From positions 164,296 through 228,295 of the forward strand of contig VZSF01005691.1 of assembly GCA_013398295.1 (NCBI GenBank): 64,000 nucleotides of DNA, written 5' to 3'. The notes under the pieces were generated by a model, which had not been told where the DNA came from, did no database searches, and saw only the letters and a program-made list of their open reading frames with translations. This stretch comes from Chionis minor (Eukaryota > Chordata > Aves > Charadriiformes > Chionididae). Of the stretch, positions 11,261-25,000 are shown in pieces. Position numbers and translations under genes: made by a program. Position 1 is the stretch's first letter. The number at the start of each line of letters is the position of its first letter.

Positions 11261-14200
11261 GTATTAATAGTTTATTATTATTAGAATATTGGTTTTGTCC
11301 ATTCAATTTTCCCTTCTTTTTCTTTCTCCTCCAATTACATTTGAATTTTTAATGCTTAGGGTTTAAACACTAATTTTCTACTGTATATACTACACATATT
11401 GTATCTGTGATACAAACTTTTCTTCTCTGTGTGAATATAGTCCCTGTAAAACTATATAAAAATATTCAGGATATCACACATATTTTGCAAAGGTAGAAAG
11501 TACTATAAAAGCTTTTAAAAAATAGATAAGCAAGTTCCCTTTGTGCTGAATAACATTTTGCATGCAGAGACCTTGCCAAGGAGCACTCAAGCTTTGTTAG
11601 AGGAAAAAAAAGATTGTGTATAATCGTAATTGCTACATATCCTGGTATCTGTGGCAGCAAACAAGTTTGCATGATTCTGAATTCAGGACAAAGAGGTAAG
11701 AAACGAAGATTAACCCTTATTATTAGTTCATTTCTGATACAGGCAAATTTAAATGTTTCTAAAGAGTATTTATGCAGATTAAGATATCTGCAATTATAGC
11801 TGAACTGAAGGAAATAAGGAAATTAACTCCATTATCTTTGTCAAGATAAATTATAGACAGATTATCAATACTAAATTTTGCCATTGCTACTTTTGATGAT
11901 TTGTGTTGTTTACAGCTACAAAAAAAAATTGCTTGTTAAAAATTGCTTGTTAAAAAAACTGCTAGTAGGCAGTTGAGGCACAAAATGTATATATCAAAAA
12001 TTAGGTTTATTTACAATTACCATAGTTCCAGATTAGAAGTTTTAGCAGGAATTTAGTTTTTATCTGTGATAAAGAATACTTTAAGAACTCATACAGGGCA
12101 AAATAGTCCTTATTATAGGTCTATGTCCATAATACTGAAGTAGATGGTTAACTACTTAAAATCTCACTGACACATAATATACATTTCCTGAAAATATGTA
12201 CACAGTAGTACTGTGAATACGATTTTGCTAGCATAGGAATACCCTGAATCAAATAAGTAGCTTTTTAAAGATAGATTCTCCCTCAATGCATTTGCTATTT
12301 GTATAATAGAAATTATTTTATGCACACAGAGAAAAGGAGTGCCTGGCTCACATTTGTTCTTCTGCCATGTAGCTCTGTACTCTAATAAAGTTTTTGAATG
12401 TCATAGGTAGCACAGTTTAAGAGAAAGTTATTTTGTGTTAATTTTTGGAAGCATGGAGGATTTGTTGGCATTAGTGCTATAATTCCCTGCTTAAGATTGG
12501 GTTAAGTTGAGGGGCTGAGAATGTAGCTTGATCGTGAGTACAGACCAGTGGGCCATATGTTCCTACATCATATGACATTGGTAATGCTGAGCAGTGCTAC
12601 TCTTAATTCAGATGTCAGTTGTATCTCTTTTTGCCATAAGCACCTGTTTATGATCACTGTGCTATGTCTCATATAGTGAATAATTTAAAATTGGGGATAT
12701 GATCCAATTTGATAAATTGCATGCCCGAAGTTAGGTAAACAAATTGTCTTGATACGTACTTTCCCAAAAAAGCATTTTCAATGACTATACTACAAATGTA
12801 GGCACTAACTTATAAAAAGTGCCTCACTACAGACACTGAAAATTTAAGTGCAGTCTAGATTCCACTTTGTTTTATAACAGTCTCTTCTCAGTCACTCATG
12901 TTTTAAATACTTCTTAATTAAGAGATTATTCCAAACCACAGTGTGCAAAATTGATGTACTAAGGGCTAGATTCAGCACCAATTGTAATCCCAGCCTCCAT
13001 TTACTTTTTCTTTTTTTTTTTTTTATAATAAAGATTTTCTCTTATGATGAGACCTTGTGTGTTACTTATCCTTAAGGAACTACAGCTTTCACAGAGTGTG
13101 CACTGGCACTGATGTGACCTTTGTGTCATTCCAGTATTATTTCTGGTTGTGTGCTCTCTCAGCTTTCCATGCAGAGTGCAGTCCAATTTGGGAATTCACC
13201 AATTTTTCTGAAAACTGCACTAATTTTGTTCCTGTTTTTACATATTTACACATTTACAGACATAATACTCAAAATATCAATGATGATCAGTGTAGTTAAA
13301 AGGCAAAAACCACAATGCAGATAAAAATACCTAGAACCCATATTTCAAGTGGAAAAAAATGTTCTTTGCATTATTTAATTATTTTTCTGATAAAAGCAAT
13401 TGCTATAAAAGGCTATAGGTATCATACAAAAAAAAAATAATATTCAGAAATACTAGAAGATACTGCCAGAGCAACTCAGAAAACAAGTTAAACAAGCTTA
13501 AAGGAGTCTGAAAAACTTGCACATAGCTCCTTACATGAGAACTACTTAAATGAGAAGAATACTGAGAAAATCAGATAAGCATAAGTCAAGTGGGAGTGAT
13601 GATATAAGAAGAGATTAATTTCTGCCAAACTTTCCTGATGGTGTCTTGCTGTCTGTTAATAATCCCTAGAAATTCTTCATCATATACAAATATAAATGCT
13701 ACTTCCTATTTTATTCTATTTTTAATTGTGGAAGGAAGTGCTGAAGAAGAAATGCTATAAGAGTTTTATGCCAGAAGGTATCATCAAAACATCTGTTACC
13801 ACTTTCATATTACAGGCTCTTATCTTCTTCCCACCTCTCTATATTAATCACTGAGATTTAACATGTCAGTCCTCTGGCACAGTTGTAGGGCACAGCTTAT
13901 GAAAAGGAAATTTAAAGTCCAAAAAAATGTTTTAGGCCCCTGCAATCATATAAACAGATTAAAAGGATGTCGGGGGAAAAAAAAAAGTTAATATAGAAGA
14001 GAATTGCCAAAATTTGAGAACTTTGGCAATCTAGTATACAGTAAAATTCTGTCTCAAAGATAAATCCAGTGATCAGTGTGACCATTGGTATGTTAATAAG
14101 ATACAATTGTCGGGTACAGAAACAGAGGATTTTGGTGCCCTCTGTTCCATATCCTGTCTAGATTCTACCGTATCCAGTTTCAGTTAACGTAAATTTCTTT

Positions 14201-15247
14201 GGTAGATGTTTTGGTCATAGCTAGAGAACAAAAGAGTACACATGAGTCCTTTGCAAATGATCAGCAAATGAGTGGTTTTGGCTGGATAGGTATTTTTATG
14301 CTGCTCTTCTTTCCACCGGCTTGCAGAGCATTCTGTATCAGATAGGAAAGCCAGTACCACTTCCCAAAACAAAGTCCATGGAAAACAGAATTATCATTCC
14401 AGGTTTCTTGTCTCACTAAGCAAAAACTTACAATAATGTTTGAGTCAAGGAGCTACAGAGCAGTCAGATACGAAGCTCCTTCAGAAGACAGAGTGGAATG
14501 GTTTTGGAGGAGCTTGGTAAATTGTTTCACTATAAAATCCCACTTTGATGAGTACATGGAGTGAAGGTTATGTGGCAGTAAGTTTTAGCCTTAGTTCTTA
14601 CACTGTTTCTTCCTGAAAGCCTGGGTCACTTACCCCGTTTTGATTTCCTCAGCAGTAAAATTGAGACTATATGATTTCAAGACACCGTCTGCTAATTCTT
14701 AGTTCTGCCAAAAACACATAGGAAGGGCTTGATCCAGAAACTTATAGATAACAATATCTGCCTATGCAAGGCTTTCACTCAAACAAAAGTTCTGAGAATA
14801 AAAAGAAAATCTGATGCTAGTCAATCCTTTTGACAGCTTATTCTGTGTTATCAACTACTTCTTTATTATTTTTATCATTTTCTGCCCCCAGTTTATAATT
14901 AATCTAAGTGAATCTGACTGAAGAATGACTGATTTATCAGAATCAATGTCTGTTATCCAGACAGTAAAATGGTAGGAACAATGTCAAACTGTCTTTATGG
15001 CCGATATTTCATACATTAAGGGTGATGTCTGTCAGTGATAGTTTATATGAGAAACTTATATGTACATAGTACTTAGTGTTACTCTGGATTTTGTGTTTTA
15101 AATGAGTTTGGCATGGCTGGCCCTTAGCAATCTGGACCTTATTTTCAGAAAGTTGGAGCTTTTTGCTTTAATATTTTTAAAATATTATGAAGTGGATTTC
15201 TTTTGCAAGTCTATGTAGTGTGACCAAACATGAGTTACCACAGCGGT
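11261..15247. other. Unassigned AT-rich noncoding DNA
   Basis: No gene is recognised. A short direct repeat of about 15 bases (ATTGCTTGTTAAAAA, twice) sits at about 11928-11958, and a T run lies near 13010-13024. The open frames at 13001-13324 overlap on both strands and show no conserved domain. Confidence 0.55.
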
Positions 15248-15306
15248 ACTAGGTTAATGATTGGAATTGATATTCTTTGGTCTTTTCCAACCAAAATGAT
15301 TCTATG
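15248..15306 (+). mobile_element. Short CR1 3'-end fragment
   Basis: About 60 bases match the pattern of a CR1 3' end: a TTGGAATTGATATTC stretch, then GGTCTTTTCCAACC, then a single ATTCTATG tail unit at 15299-15306. Older CR1 subfamilies often survive as such stubs. It is too short to assign a subfamily. Confidence 0.7.
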
Positions 15307-15944
15307 CCTTTAAGTCATTACCCATAGATTTACGGAAAATTCAGTAAAGTTATAGAATAACAGCCTGTAAATAAGTATTTTCTCTTTTTTGAAAATAACC
15401 TAGCTCCATTGAAATATTTCTACAAATGAGGTTTGTCTATCAGAATATGCCTCAAGAGAAAGTTGATTCACAGACAATGTCCTCACTAGGACAGTTTTAA
15501 CTGACTTGGCTTACAATTTCAGTATATTTTTTCCACTAATATATTGTAAATCAGTAAGAAGAATAATTTATCTCTAAAGAACTGTTTCCCTATAAAGAAA
15601 AAGATTCCAACATTCCTTTTGGTCCTTGCTCCTGATTATGTTCAGTTTTTCCCTGCGTTGAAGCATTCAGCAGAAACAACCAGATGTTGGCTCCAAGGCA
15701 TCAGCTGTTCCCCCTTGGGTTTATTTTCAAGAGTCCTGATGCTTAGTTTGTTCAATGGTGTTGTGGGTCTTTTTCTGATGACATGTAGGACTTTCAGCCT
15801 AGTTCCGTAGACACTATCATTCTGTGCAGTTCTAGGGCAGGAACAAGTCCTGGAAAAAAAATCTCAAAAAGAAATTACATAAGTGTGCTCCATTAATTTA
15901 ATGGTAAACTGAAGACTATATTTAGGTGAAAATGAAAATTCAGG

Positions 15945-16006
15945 TTCTCTCCCCCATCCAGACTGGGCGGAGTGTTCCAGCCGCCAGCTGGGGTTGAGCC
16001 ATGACA
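15945..16006 (+). mobile_element. Remnant of the 3' end of an ERVL-like LTR
   Basis: The sequence runs TTCTCTCCCCCATCCA...GCCAGCTGGGGTTGAGCC and ends ATGACA, resembling the 3' end of the LTR at 50032-50625 (CTCCCCCTGTCC...GCTGGCCAGGGTTCAACTACAACA). Only about 60 bases remain and the 5' part of an LTR is not visible upstream. Assignment rests on this layout, so confidence is moderate. Confidence 0.5.
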
Positions 16007-19000
16007 CCTGTAAACAGTGAGAATAATATTTCTCATTCACAATTGTACATCAACATCAAGTGAAACTCTGTATCATTTACCCCAGCACAACTGAGCGCAG
16101 ACCTCTTTTTTCAGCCTATCATGTCTGGAGCCATCTCTTCCAATTAGGGGCTCACAAGTTAATGGCCGTCGCAGCTCTTGAAGTCACAATGCTGTTTGTG
16201 TAGGGGAAGTGCATCCAGCAGCAGCGCAGACTCATTCCCATCCTGTGACCTAGGCACAAATTGATGTCAGCAGGGACAGAGAAGCATCGTATCACTGTAA
16301 ATTGCTTAGCCTGCCTAATAAATCTAACATGCATAATGTGTAATTTGTCAGATTAATTTATGCCGCAGTACCTACTTATCACAATTTTGGCAAAGTTGCG
16401 ATCACTTCTCTTCTTCATTGCAGCAGATTAGTTCCTGTTTACACTGGGATAACCTTTGACAGCACTTTGCCCCAAAGCAGCCCTTTGAAATCGGTGATGT
16501 TCCACACACATGCTCCTGGGATTTGTTTATGACTGATCTCTGTTGTTAAACTGTGTTCTGTTGCACAGCCTACCCAGACGTACAAAGACATTTGACCCTA
16601 CGTGAGAGCCCCCAGCCAACTTTAAATTCAGATCAGGTCTGCTTATCAAATGCAGATTTTCTTTTTCAAACTGGTGAAAGGCATATACATCTATTTTTAT
16701 AGTTGCCAGTTACAGCAGTGGCAAAATAAAATACCTGCTGGTAAGTACTAGAATGCTAAATATTTGGTTAATTTGAGATGAAAGTTTAAATGCAATGAGA
16801 ATCAAAAAAAATGTCAAAGTGTATCTGTTTGAAACAGGCAGAAAAACATTACTTATCAAAAAAGAATATAGCTATCCATTGACTTTAAGCAGTAGAGGGT
16901 TTTTAAAAATACTCATGTCTTTCATGGTTTGATAATAATGTTTGCTTTGATTGCCTATTAGATAAAGATCCCCAACCCAAAGCATTAAAAGTTTGAAAGT
17001 TTGGTATCTGATGTATAAAATAATTGCAGTAGACAAGTCATTAGTCATATGTTTTACATAATTATCCACATAAATTTTAAAGTGCAGCATATTAGAAACA
17101 TTTAGTGTATTGTAACTCCAGATTTACTGTTAGATCAACAAAATTCATAAATACTGCTTCAGTGCGTTTATGATTATATGTATTTTGCTTGAGGCAAATC
17201 TGACAGCCTGCACATCGATACTGCAGTCATCTATTCTCTCTCCTCATATAAACAATTAAATGAAGATACATGCTCCTAGCACCCAGTGAAGGAGAATAGT
17301 CATAGGTTTTTATTTTCTTTGTTTTCTTTCCTTTTATCTTGGCATGCACATACTTGAACTGTTAGGTTTATACTCTCACTTGCACCTGATGCAGTCCACT
17401 TTTAAGTTAATTTGCTTGATATTTTTAATATTCTAATATAAAACTCTTCATGAAATGTTTTTCTCCCTTGATTAAGCACATTCAGTGTAGAAATAAAATT
17501 AAATGAGGAAAAAAGAATTCCTGGCGAAGTATTTAATTACCTGTTTTTACAGTCATTCTACAATGGGGATTTTAACTGACTTGAATGTGAACGGGGAATG
17601 CAGAACAATGCCCTAAAACACAAAAAGCCATGATTATTCTAGATACTTTTCTGCTACTGAGCTGTCAGGAGGAATTAAGATGAATTCCCACAGTCTGAAC
17701 ATGTTGATACCAATACAGAAGAGACTAAAATAATTGAACTACTGTATCTGAAAAAATTGTTGGCTAAAACATAAAATATAAGAAAAGATATATCATGATC
17801 CAAAGCCTTACATTGTTGTTATTTAAATTTTTAAAGCAATTCTCTTACAAAAGTACTGTCATAGAGCGTTGAAGTGTCATTTTCTTCACATAACTAATAT
17901 TTTTAAAAAAGCAGTCAATTTATACTTGTGTAAGTACTCTTGAGTATATCTTGCTCAAATAGATGCAAAACCATATGCAACAGAAAATACTGACCTTCCC
18001 AAGAAGTTTTATGAATGATGAATAGACTAATTCTCTCTATTACAAATCGTTTTACTTTGATGTCATTATTAATCTAATTACTGACTTCCCTATATCTTCT
18101 GTATGTAGTCTTCAATACATTCTGCCTAATGAGTCATGAGAAGTTATCACAGAAAGTGTCAGAAATATGAGAATGTGTGGAAAACATAAAAAGTCTAGCA
18201 GATGTGGTTGGATAAGTCATCTTCTAACATTTAATTACGGAAATATCTGATTGTCTGCCAGATGATTTTATGCACAGTTACAGCTATTCTGATTATAATG
18301 TGGAGCAATTCAAATTGAAAACAGTCATTATCCAAAGTTTAACAAATACCTCCCAACAAAGTACTGTGTCATCTTCCTGAGCTTTGGCGATGTATTGGAC
18401 TAGCAGATGAAATCCCCACTGTAGAGGTCTTGGCTTGGGGAAGTTAAGATCTAAGCCAAAGACAATTCAAATCAACAGAGAGAATCCTATTGACTTCAGT
18501 GGGATCAAGGCTTTGGAGAGCAGCCTGGAGGACCCCAAAGCCAGCCAGCTTACCCACAGCTATCCACTTCCCTCCAGGCTGGAGGTGTTGTTTTCCTGCA
18601 GAACCATCTAGCTGGCACTCACGAGCCAGCTGGCACTGGAATTGCCTGACAGGGTATTTTTTAAGTCTTCTTGCATAGAGGATTAAAACAAATGCATCAA
18701 AAACCTGCTGGATTTCTTGTCTGACTTTTTATGCCTCAATTTATAGAGGTTTTTCAGTTATCTGAAACCTTCAGATAGTTGGAAGTTCAGACTGCTTGCT
18801 TTCTTTCTTTAAGAGATTTATTCTGGTCATCTCAAATTGCTTAATGTTTAGACATAACATACAGTTTAAAATGACTTATCAGCATACCTGGAAAAAGGTA
18901 TACTTGTCACATTTAAAATAAGTGGTAGCATAAATATTTTATTTGGGAATGTTCCTGGAATCAGGACAAGATTAAGATTTTTGACCTTATAAAACATGTT

Positions 19001-22000
19001 TTAAAATAGCAATAATCTTAATTTTATAGCTGTTCTGAAAAGTATGAGGAAAAGTGTTCTAAATCCAACATTATAGGGTAAGTAGCTTATGTCAGCTATT
19101 GGTATGTGACTAGAAAAAAAGTACAGAGGGCGAGTTGCTCTGTAGATATTGTAAGTTATCCTGTATAAACAATTATCTCAAACTGTACAGTATTATAGCA
19201 AGATCAAATTATAAATCTTCTTTCTATAAAGTGTTTAAGGTCCTTAAGCATTTAAAACTTGAAGTTGTTCTCTTTGCTACAGCCTGCATCTCCTTCTGTC
19301 TACACTCGGATTTTTAATATAATAAAATATAGTTACAAGGAATGCTAAAAGCAAATTTACAAATGGAAAGGGAATAAACATAGTGACAGATCTGGCAAGA
19401 GCAATAGCTATATTCAGAATTTGCAATGTAAAATATATTGAGAGCAAATATTTCAGTAGAAGCAGTAAGGCTCCATTGTAAAACTATGTACAGAAAATAT
19501 ATGCCATAGAAGTCCCTATAAATTTTCATAAAACCCAATATGCCACTCATATAACATAAAAAGTAGAACGAAGAAAGAGTTTGTAGTTAACCAGCATTAA
19601 GCAAGGATGTAGGTAGAAGAGAAAGCAAAGTAAAATAAAGCTGTGAAAATCCTGGAATGAAGCAAATTACATACAGGTCAATGAACTGAATAAAGCTATC
19701 TTTAGTGTATACTTCTGAAGATTTACATTTTTAAGCATTTTCTTGCTGTGCAATAATTTTATACATTTGGTTCAGCTATGGTACAGCCACAGGAGTATAG
19801 GCTGTAAACAGTATGGAAATTTGGCCCAGTACTGGACGCATTCCCTGTTTAATAGCATACAGCCACAGTTCACATAAAATATAACATAAGTCCTACCTTT
19901 CTTCTTTTCTTCAAATAAGTAAGTGTGGCACATTATATACCTGGGTGTGTTATCTATTGAGAAACATTGATTTTTGCTGGACACTGTTTATATTGACATT
20001 TGCATAAGGCTGCGGGCCACAATCCAGCTAACCCAGACCCCAGCTGCAAACGGCTAGGTATTAAATACCGCCTGTCTGAACAGCTCTGACATGGAAAACA
20101 ATATTTGAACTATTTCTCATTCATCTTCAGGATACAGCAACTGCAAACTGTTTCTGTTTCATCTTTGTTTATGCATCTTGCAGTGAGATTCAGCTGCACC
20201 ATTTTCATCAGCGGTTAATGAGCTGCAGTGCAGCCTACTGGCTTTTAGATTCCTCTTTTCTCTCAAGGCGTTATACTACATTTCTCATTTGTGAAAACAA
20301 GAACTAACACACCTGGAACTATGAACAATGTAGGTGAAACCTGGATTGCCTTTTCAAATCTGCTCAAGAGAGGAGAAATTCATTTTGTTGTTTGTGTGCC
20401 TGTTTCCCTTTCTATACTTTGTCTGCCTTGTCTATGTGGGTTCTAAGCTTCTAGAACAGCCATATTCATATGGGCCACAGCATTTAGGCCAACGAATTTA
20501 AACATCTGAACAAACTGGAATCTGCAACATGTTTAACTAATAATGAAAAAGCAATAAGCGTAAGAGAAAGAAAGGTTAAATACAGACACAACTTAGAAAT
20601 CTCTTACAACTAGCTTATTTCTTTTTAGCCGAAGGCCTGTTTTCTTTACACAGAATTTATTTATCGTTGGTTTTTAGTTGATATGAAAACCACCTAGAAG
20701 AAATTTTAAAACACTTCCTCAGTTTTGACATTTATAAAATAAAAACAATAGAAATAAAAGAGTCATCGTGCAAAACTGAGAAAAAAGAAAAAGGAAAATT
20801 AAATGAACTGCATTCAATCCTTAAGTGATAACTGCACTTTGAATAGAACTTCATTAAAACTATTTTGGATAACTATTCTAACACCAAAATAATCAATATA
20901 AAGATCTAAAAATTAAGACATGAAATGGCTAAACTCCAAAATTAAGTAGAGATAATTAAGTGCTGTAGTGGTTGACTGGTTGTAGACTCAGAAGCAGAAA
21001 TATGTGTTGACAAGGTGAGGGTAATTGCAGCCTAGTACCAGTGTAGCTGATATGTCTGCATTCCAAAGCCATAGATGTTTTAAATACCAGCTTAAAGCAG
21101 TAGTGCTGCATAATTTTCTCATATAATTAATAATGTGGTTATTTAAATTAGTGGTAATAACAGGAATCAAAAATATCAGAACAATTCAATTACTACATTG
21201 TGAAGCATATCTTAACTTTAAATGAGTCTGTCTCATCAAACTCCTTCAGCAACCATTTGGCTTTGTAAAGTACTCAGTGAGTGTTTCTGCAAAAACAAAA
21301 AAAAAGGTGGAGGCATTTGAGGTTGAATCAGATTGGATAAAAACCCAATACTTTAGACTCTCTGGTAATTTCAGAGAAAAGCTTGTTGGATAAATTCCAC
21401 ACACATATGCTGAAGTCATTTACTTATAAGCCCTCTAAGCAGGCATGTGCTAAAATACTATGGCATTCTAAATTAATACCACTAATAATATTTATATAAA
21501 CCCATTGATCTGTTTTTAGCATACACTTTTGACACAGAGCTTGAGAGACCTGGGACCCAGATGGTCCCTTGCCTGTTTTCACCAATGTCAAATGACAGTA
21601 AAATGCTATAATGTCTGGATTATAGCTCAATCTCCCCCTTCGAACCAGCACAAAGAACATTAGATGAGGATAAATGGTCAACTGATTATGGCGACCGAAA
21701 CTAGGATGGAGGAAGTCCCACACAGTGCAAGTGAGGTTTGCATAACTGTCTCCTGCCCTACACCATCCTGCCGCTAGTGCTGTGTCTGCATCTTGTACGG
21801 TGTTATCCCACATTCTCCCTTCCCCTCTGCAATGCCAAATCCAATGGGATTTCTTGCCCCATTTCAGTTCTGTAAGAGTATGTAGCACTGTGCCGCTGCC
21901 TAACTGAACCTCGGAGAAGCCCCATTAGCACCCTCCTAGAAGTAGGTGGGTGCACCCAAGGGCACCCACCTGTGAACAGGTTTCTGGTCTGCAACCTACC

Positions 22001-25000
22001 AACACGCTCACTGACAATCTCTTCCCAGCACACAACCCACAAAGTTTCCCACTTTGGAGTATAGTAAATCAGTTTCCCGTACTCATTCAGTGCCTTCTGC
22101 AAGTTCAGTGGCAGAGATTATTCCGTGGGTTACACTGGGTATACCTACAGCGGCTTGCACCAGTTTGAAAAATTACTGCAGAGGAAATGATTGTTTTAAA
22201 AGAAAAATAAGAGATGCTACTCAGCCACATCTTTCTTTAGCCATGTGATTTATTTTATAGCTAGCTAGTGTTCTGTTTTCCAAAAATGAAAAGTTTGAGT
22301 GTTAACCCCCACTGGAGTTCCTACTTTGAAAGTTTTATGAGATTTTTTTTCATTCTGCTGACTCTGCATTTCTGCATAAAGGTGAATTTTATGCCATGCC
22401 AATGGGGTCCAAGTCCAGTATTTAATCACATGAGTAACTCTAATTATATAAGTGCCTCCACTGAAATCAATAGCAGTCCTCACATGCTTAAATTGTATCC
22501 TTACTTAAGTGCTTTCTTGGATTCAGGCCTAAAATACTGTCTTCAGAAAACGTGTTTCTTTGTATTTCAGAGAAATGCAACAATAAAGAGGTATTTCTGG
22601 AAAACTTTCATATCTCAGATGCATGCTCGTTTCATAAGGTCACACTGAGCCAATGCATCACATTAATAAAAATTATAAACAACCAATGCGTAATTTAATG
22701 TGTCTATTGATTCCCTTTAAATAATTTTGAAAGCCTGTTTTCATTACAAATGTGGACATATTTAATTACTATTTTTACTACCTAGTCCTATATGAATTAC
22801 GATAAATTAGAATGTTTTATACAGATTTCATTCAGGCCTGAACATAATGATACAGTTTGCTGTTACTGCCATTTTTGTGAGCTTAAGCAAGAGCCGCTGT
22901 TGGGCTGGAAGACAGCATTGCAAGTTTCCATCTGAGAAGTAAATATCTAAAAGTAAACAGAATCAGGAATAATCACAAGCTATTCTGACTATTGAATGGG
23001 CAAAAAGTATAAATGATAAGAAATCTGATGACAGAGGTTGTCTTCTACATCTTTGTATTCTATCCAATATTTCTTATCTGTTCAGACAAATTAGACTGAC
23101 TGAGGGTCTGAAGATTGTCTTTGCAAGACAAAGTTTTGAAGACCAGAATCTTTCTCAAATCATTTTAGAAATGCCAACCCAAGGACCAGGTAGAGAATTG
23201 CCATAATGGTCTCACTGGTGCTGTCCTTCCTATCATATTTAACCTCTCTCACTTCATACATCAACATCTTATATACAACATCGTATTTTTTGCAACAGGT
23301 GGGACGTTACTATGATCCATACACTCTTTGCAACTATGGTTGAACTACAGTTTAATCCTTACCTGCAAGTGTGGCACACTTTCTTAGTTTAACCATTTGA
23401 TTTTGGAACAGTTTGTCTAAATACTCATCTTACAAAGCCATGTAATTTTTATAACTTGTATGTCTCCATCAATATTTATTACTCTGTCAGCCTTAGTTAC
23501 AAGTGCAAATTTTGTTAATATTACTTATATTTTTCTTATTAAAATACTGAACACCTTTAGACCAAGAACAGTTCTCTTCCATGTCTGACTAAAGTATTCC
23601 TGCTCTGCACAGCTTCCATAGTCAAAATTACTTGTGTCAGTGTTAGCTAATTTTCATTTCAGTAAATCTGTGAACTCCTTATTTTGCATAGCATTGATGT
23701 TTTATTCAGAATATTTTATGATACTAAGCCAAAAAATATATAGAAATGTGGGGGTTTTTTGTGTCAGCATGCTTTCTCTTAACTTTACCTGTGATCATGA
23801 CATATATGTCAATTTATTTGATATTGCTTATTTTCCTAATATAGCGATCATTGATGTCAATTATATTGTTGTCCTTCAATCTGTCTATAAGTTCTATCCA
23901 AATCTTATTATAATTGTTTTCTGGAAGTACTGTCAAGTTAACAAATCTAAATCTCTAAGAGCTCTCTTATTGGCATTTTTAACATAGCAGCAAAATGTGC
24001 GCCTCTCCCATCCAGCCTTCTGAAGTTTTTCTGTTATTGCAAGATCTGTTATAAGTAATACTAGTTATCAGAGATGAGAATTCTGTGCCCCCTAGATTTA
24101 CAATGTAGTAAATTGAATACTCGTCTTTTAGTGTTATCCGTAATACTGATGAAATAGAAAATATTTCATGATCACTGTAAAAACAGGAATAGTTTCTAAG
24201 TTAAAAGGAAAAACAGGTCTTGTCTGTTTGGTTTAGTGTCACAGTATGTTTAACAAATAATGAAAGGGAAAAATAAGGTTTTATGCGTTAATGAAAATTT
24301 TGTAACGTGTCTGCATGTAAAACATTTTTCTTTTCACTATTTAACTAATTTCACTAAGTATTTTGCCTATTACTAATTTACATCTTAATCTGAGCTGCAT
24401 TTCTTTGTAATTGCATTTAACCTCGATGACATAAAATTAATATATCGGTAAATTCTAAAGTAAGGGATTTTTAACATGAATTCCTTACATGTGCAGTGTT
24501 ATAAGTACTACTGTTTTGTTTATGCTCTTAAGGTGTGACACTATATGGAAGAATGACCTTCAGTACTTATAGTAAGATGTTAAGGTATGCTATGGTATAA
24601 ACTTCTGATGAGGAAGGATTATGCTGCGATTTTAACAGATTGACAACATCTTATCTTATAGTTGCACACATGCTTCTCAAGAGCAGGAAAGGCAATTTAC
24701 CCTCCACTGTGACTATTTATTAGCTTTTTAATTGTCTTGGACTAGTTCTGTACAAGAAACCATTAAATCGTTGTTGAAAAGAAAAGATGTGCATGGTGGG
24801 TGAGAGAATCTGTGTTGTTGATTTCTAAGTAAATAAATTGCACCTATTCAAACACTCTTTCTAACACCTGTTCAAGAGCAATTTAAGCTAATATTGTATT
24901 CTTGGTCACTTACTTTTTATGCAGTTGTTGCTGGAATGAATTACCAAGACAAATAAAGCAGCAGTCCTATAGTCACAACTGTCCTCAAGCTTGTGGTAGG

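Noticed and set aside
21424..22102. 154-codon and 99-codon overlapping minus-strand frames as a gene
   Set aside because: They overlap in different frames, have no recognisable domain, and other frames on the plus strand cover the same area.
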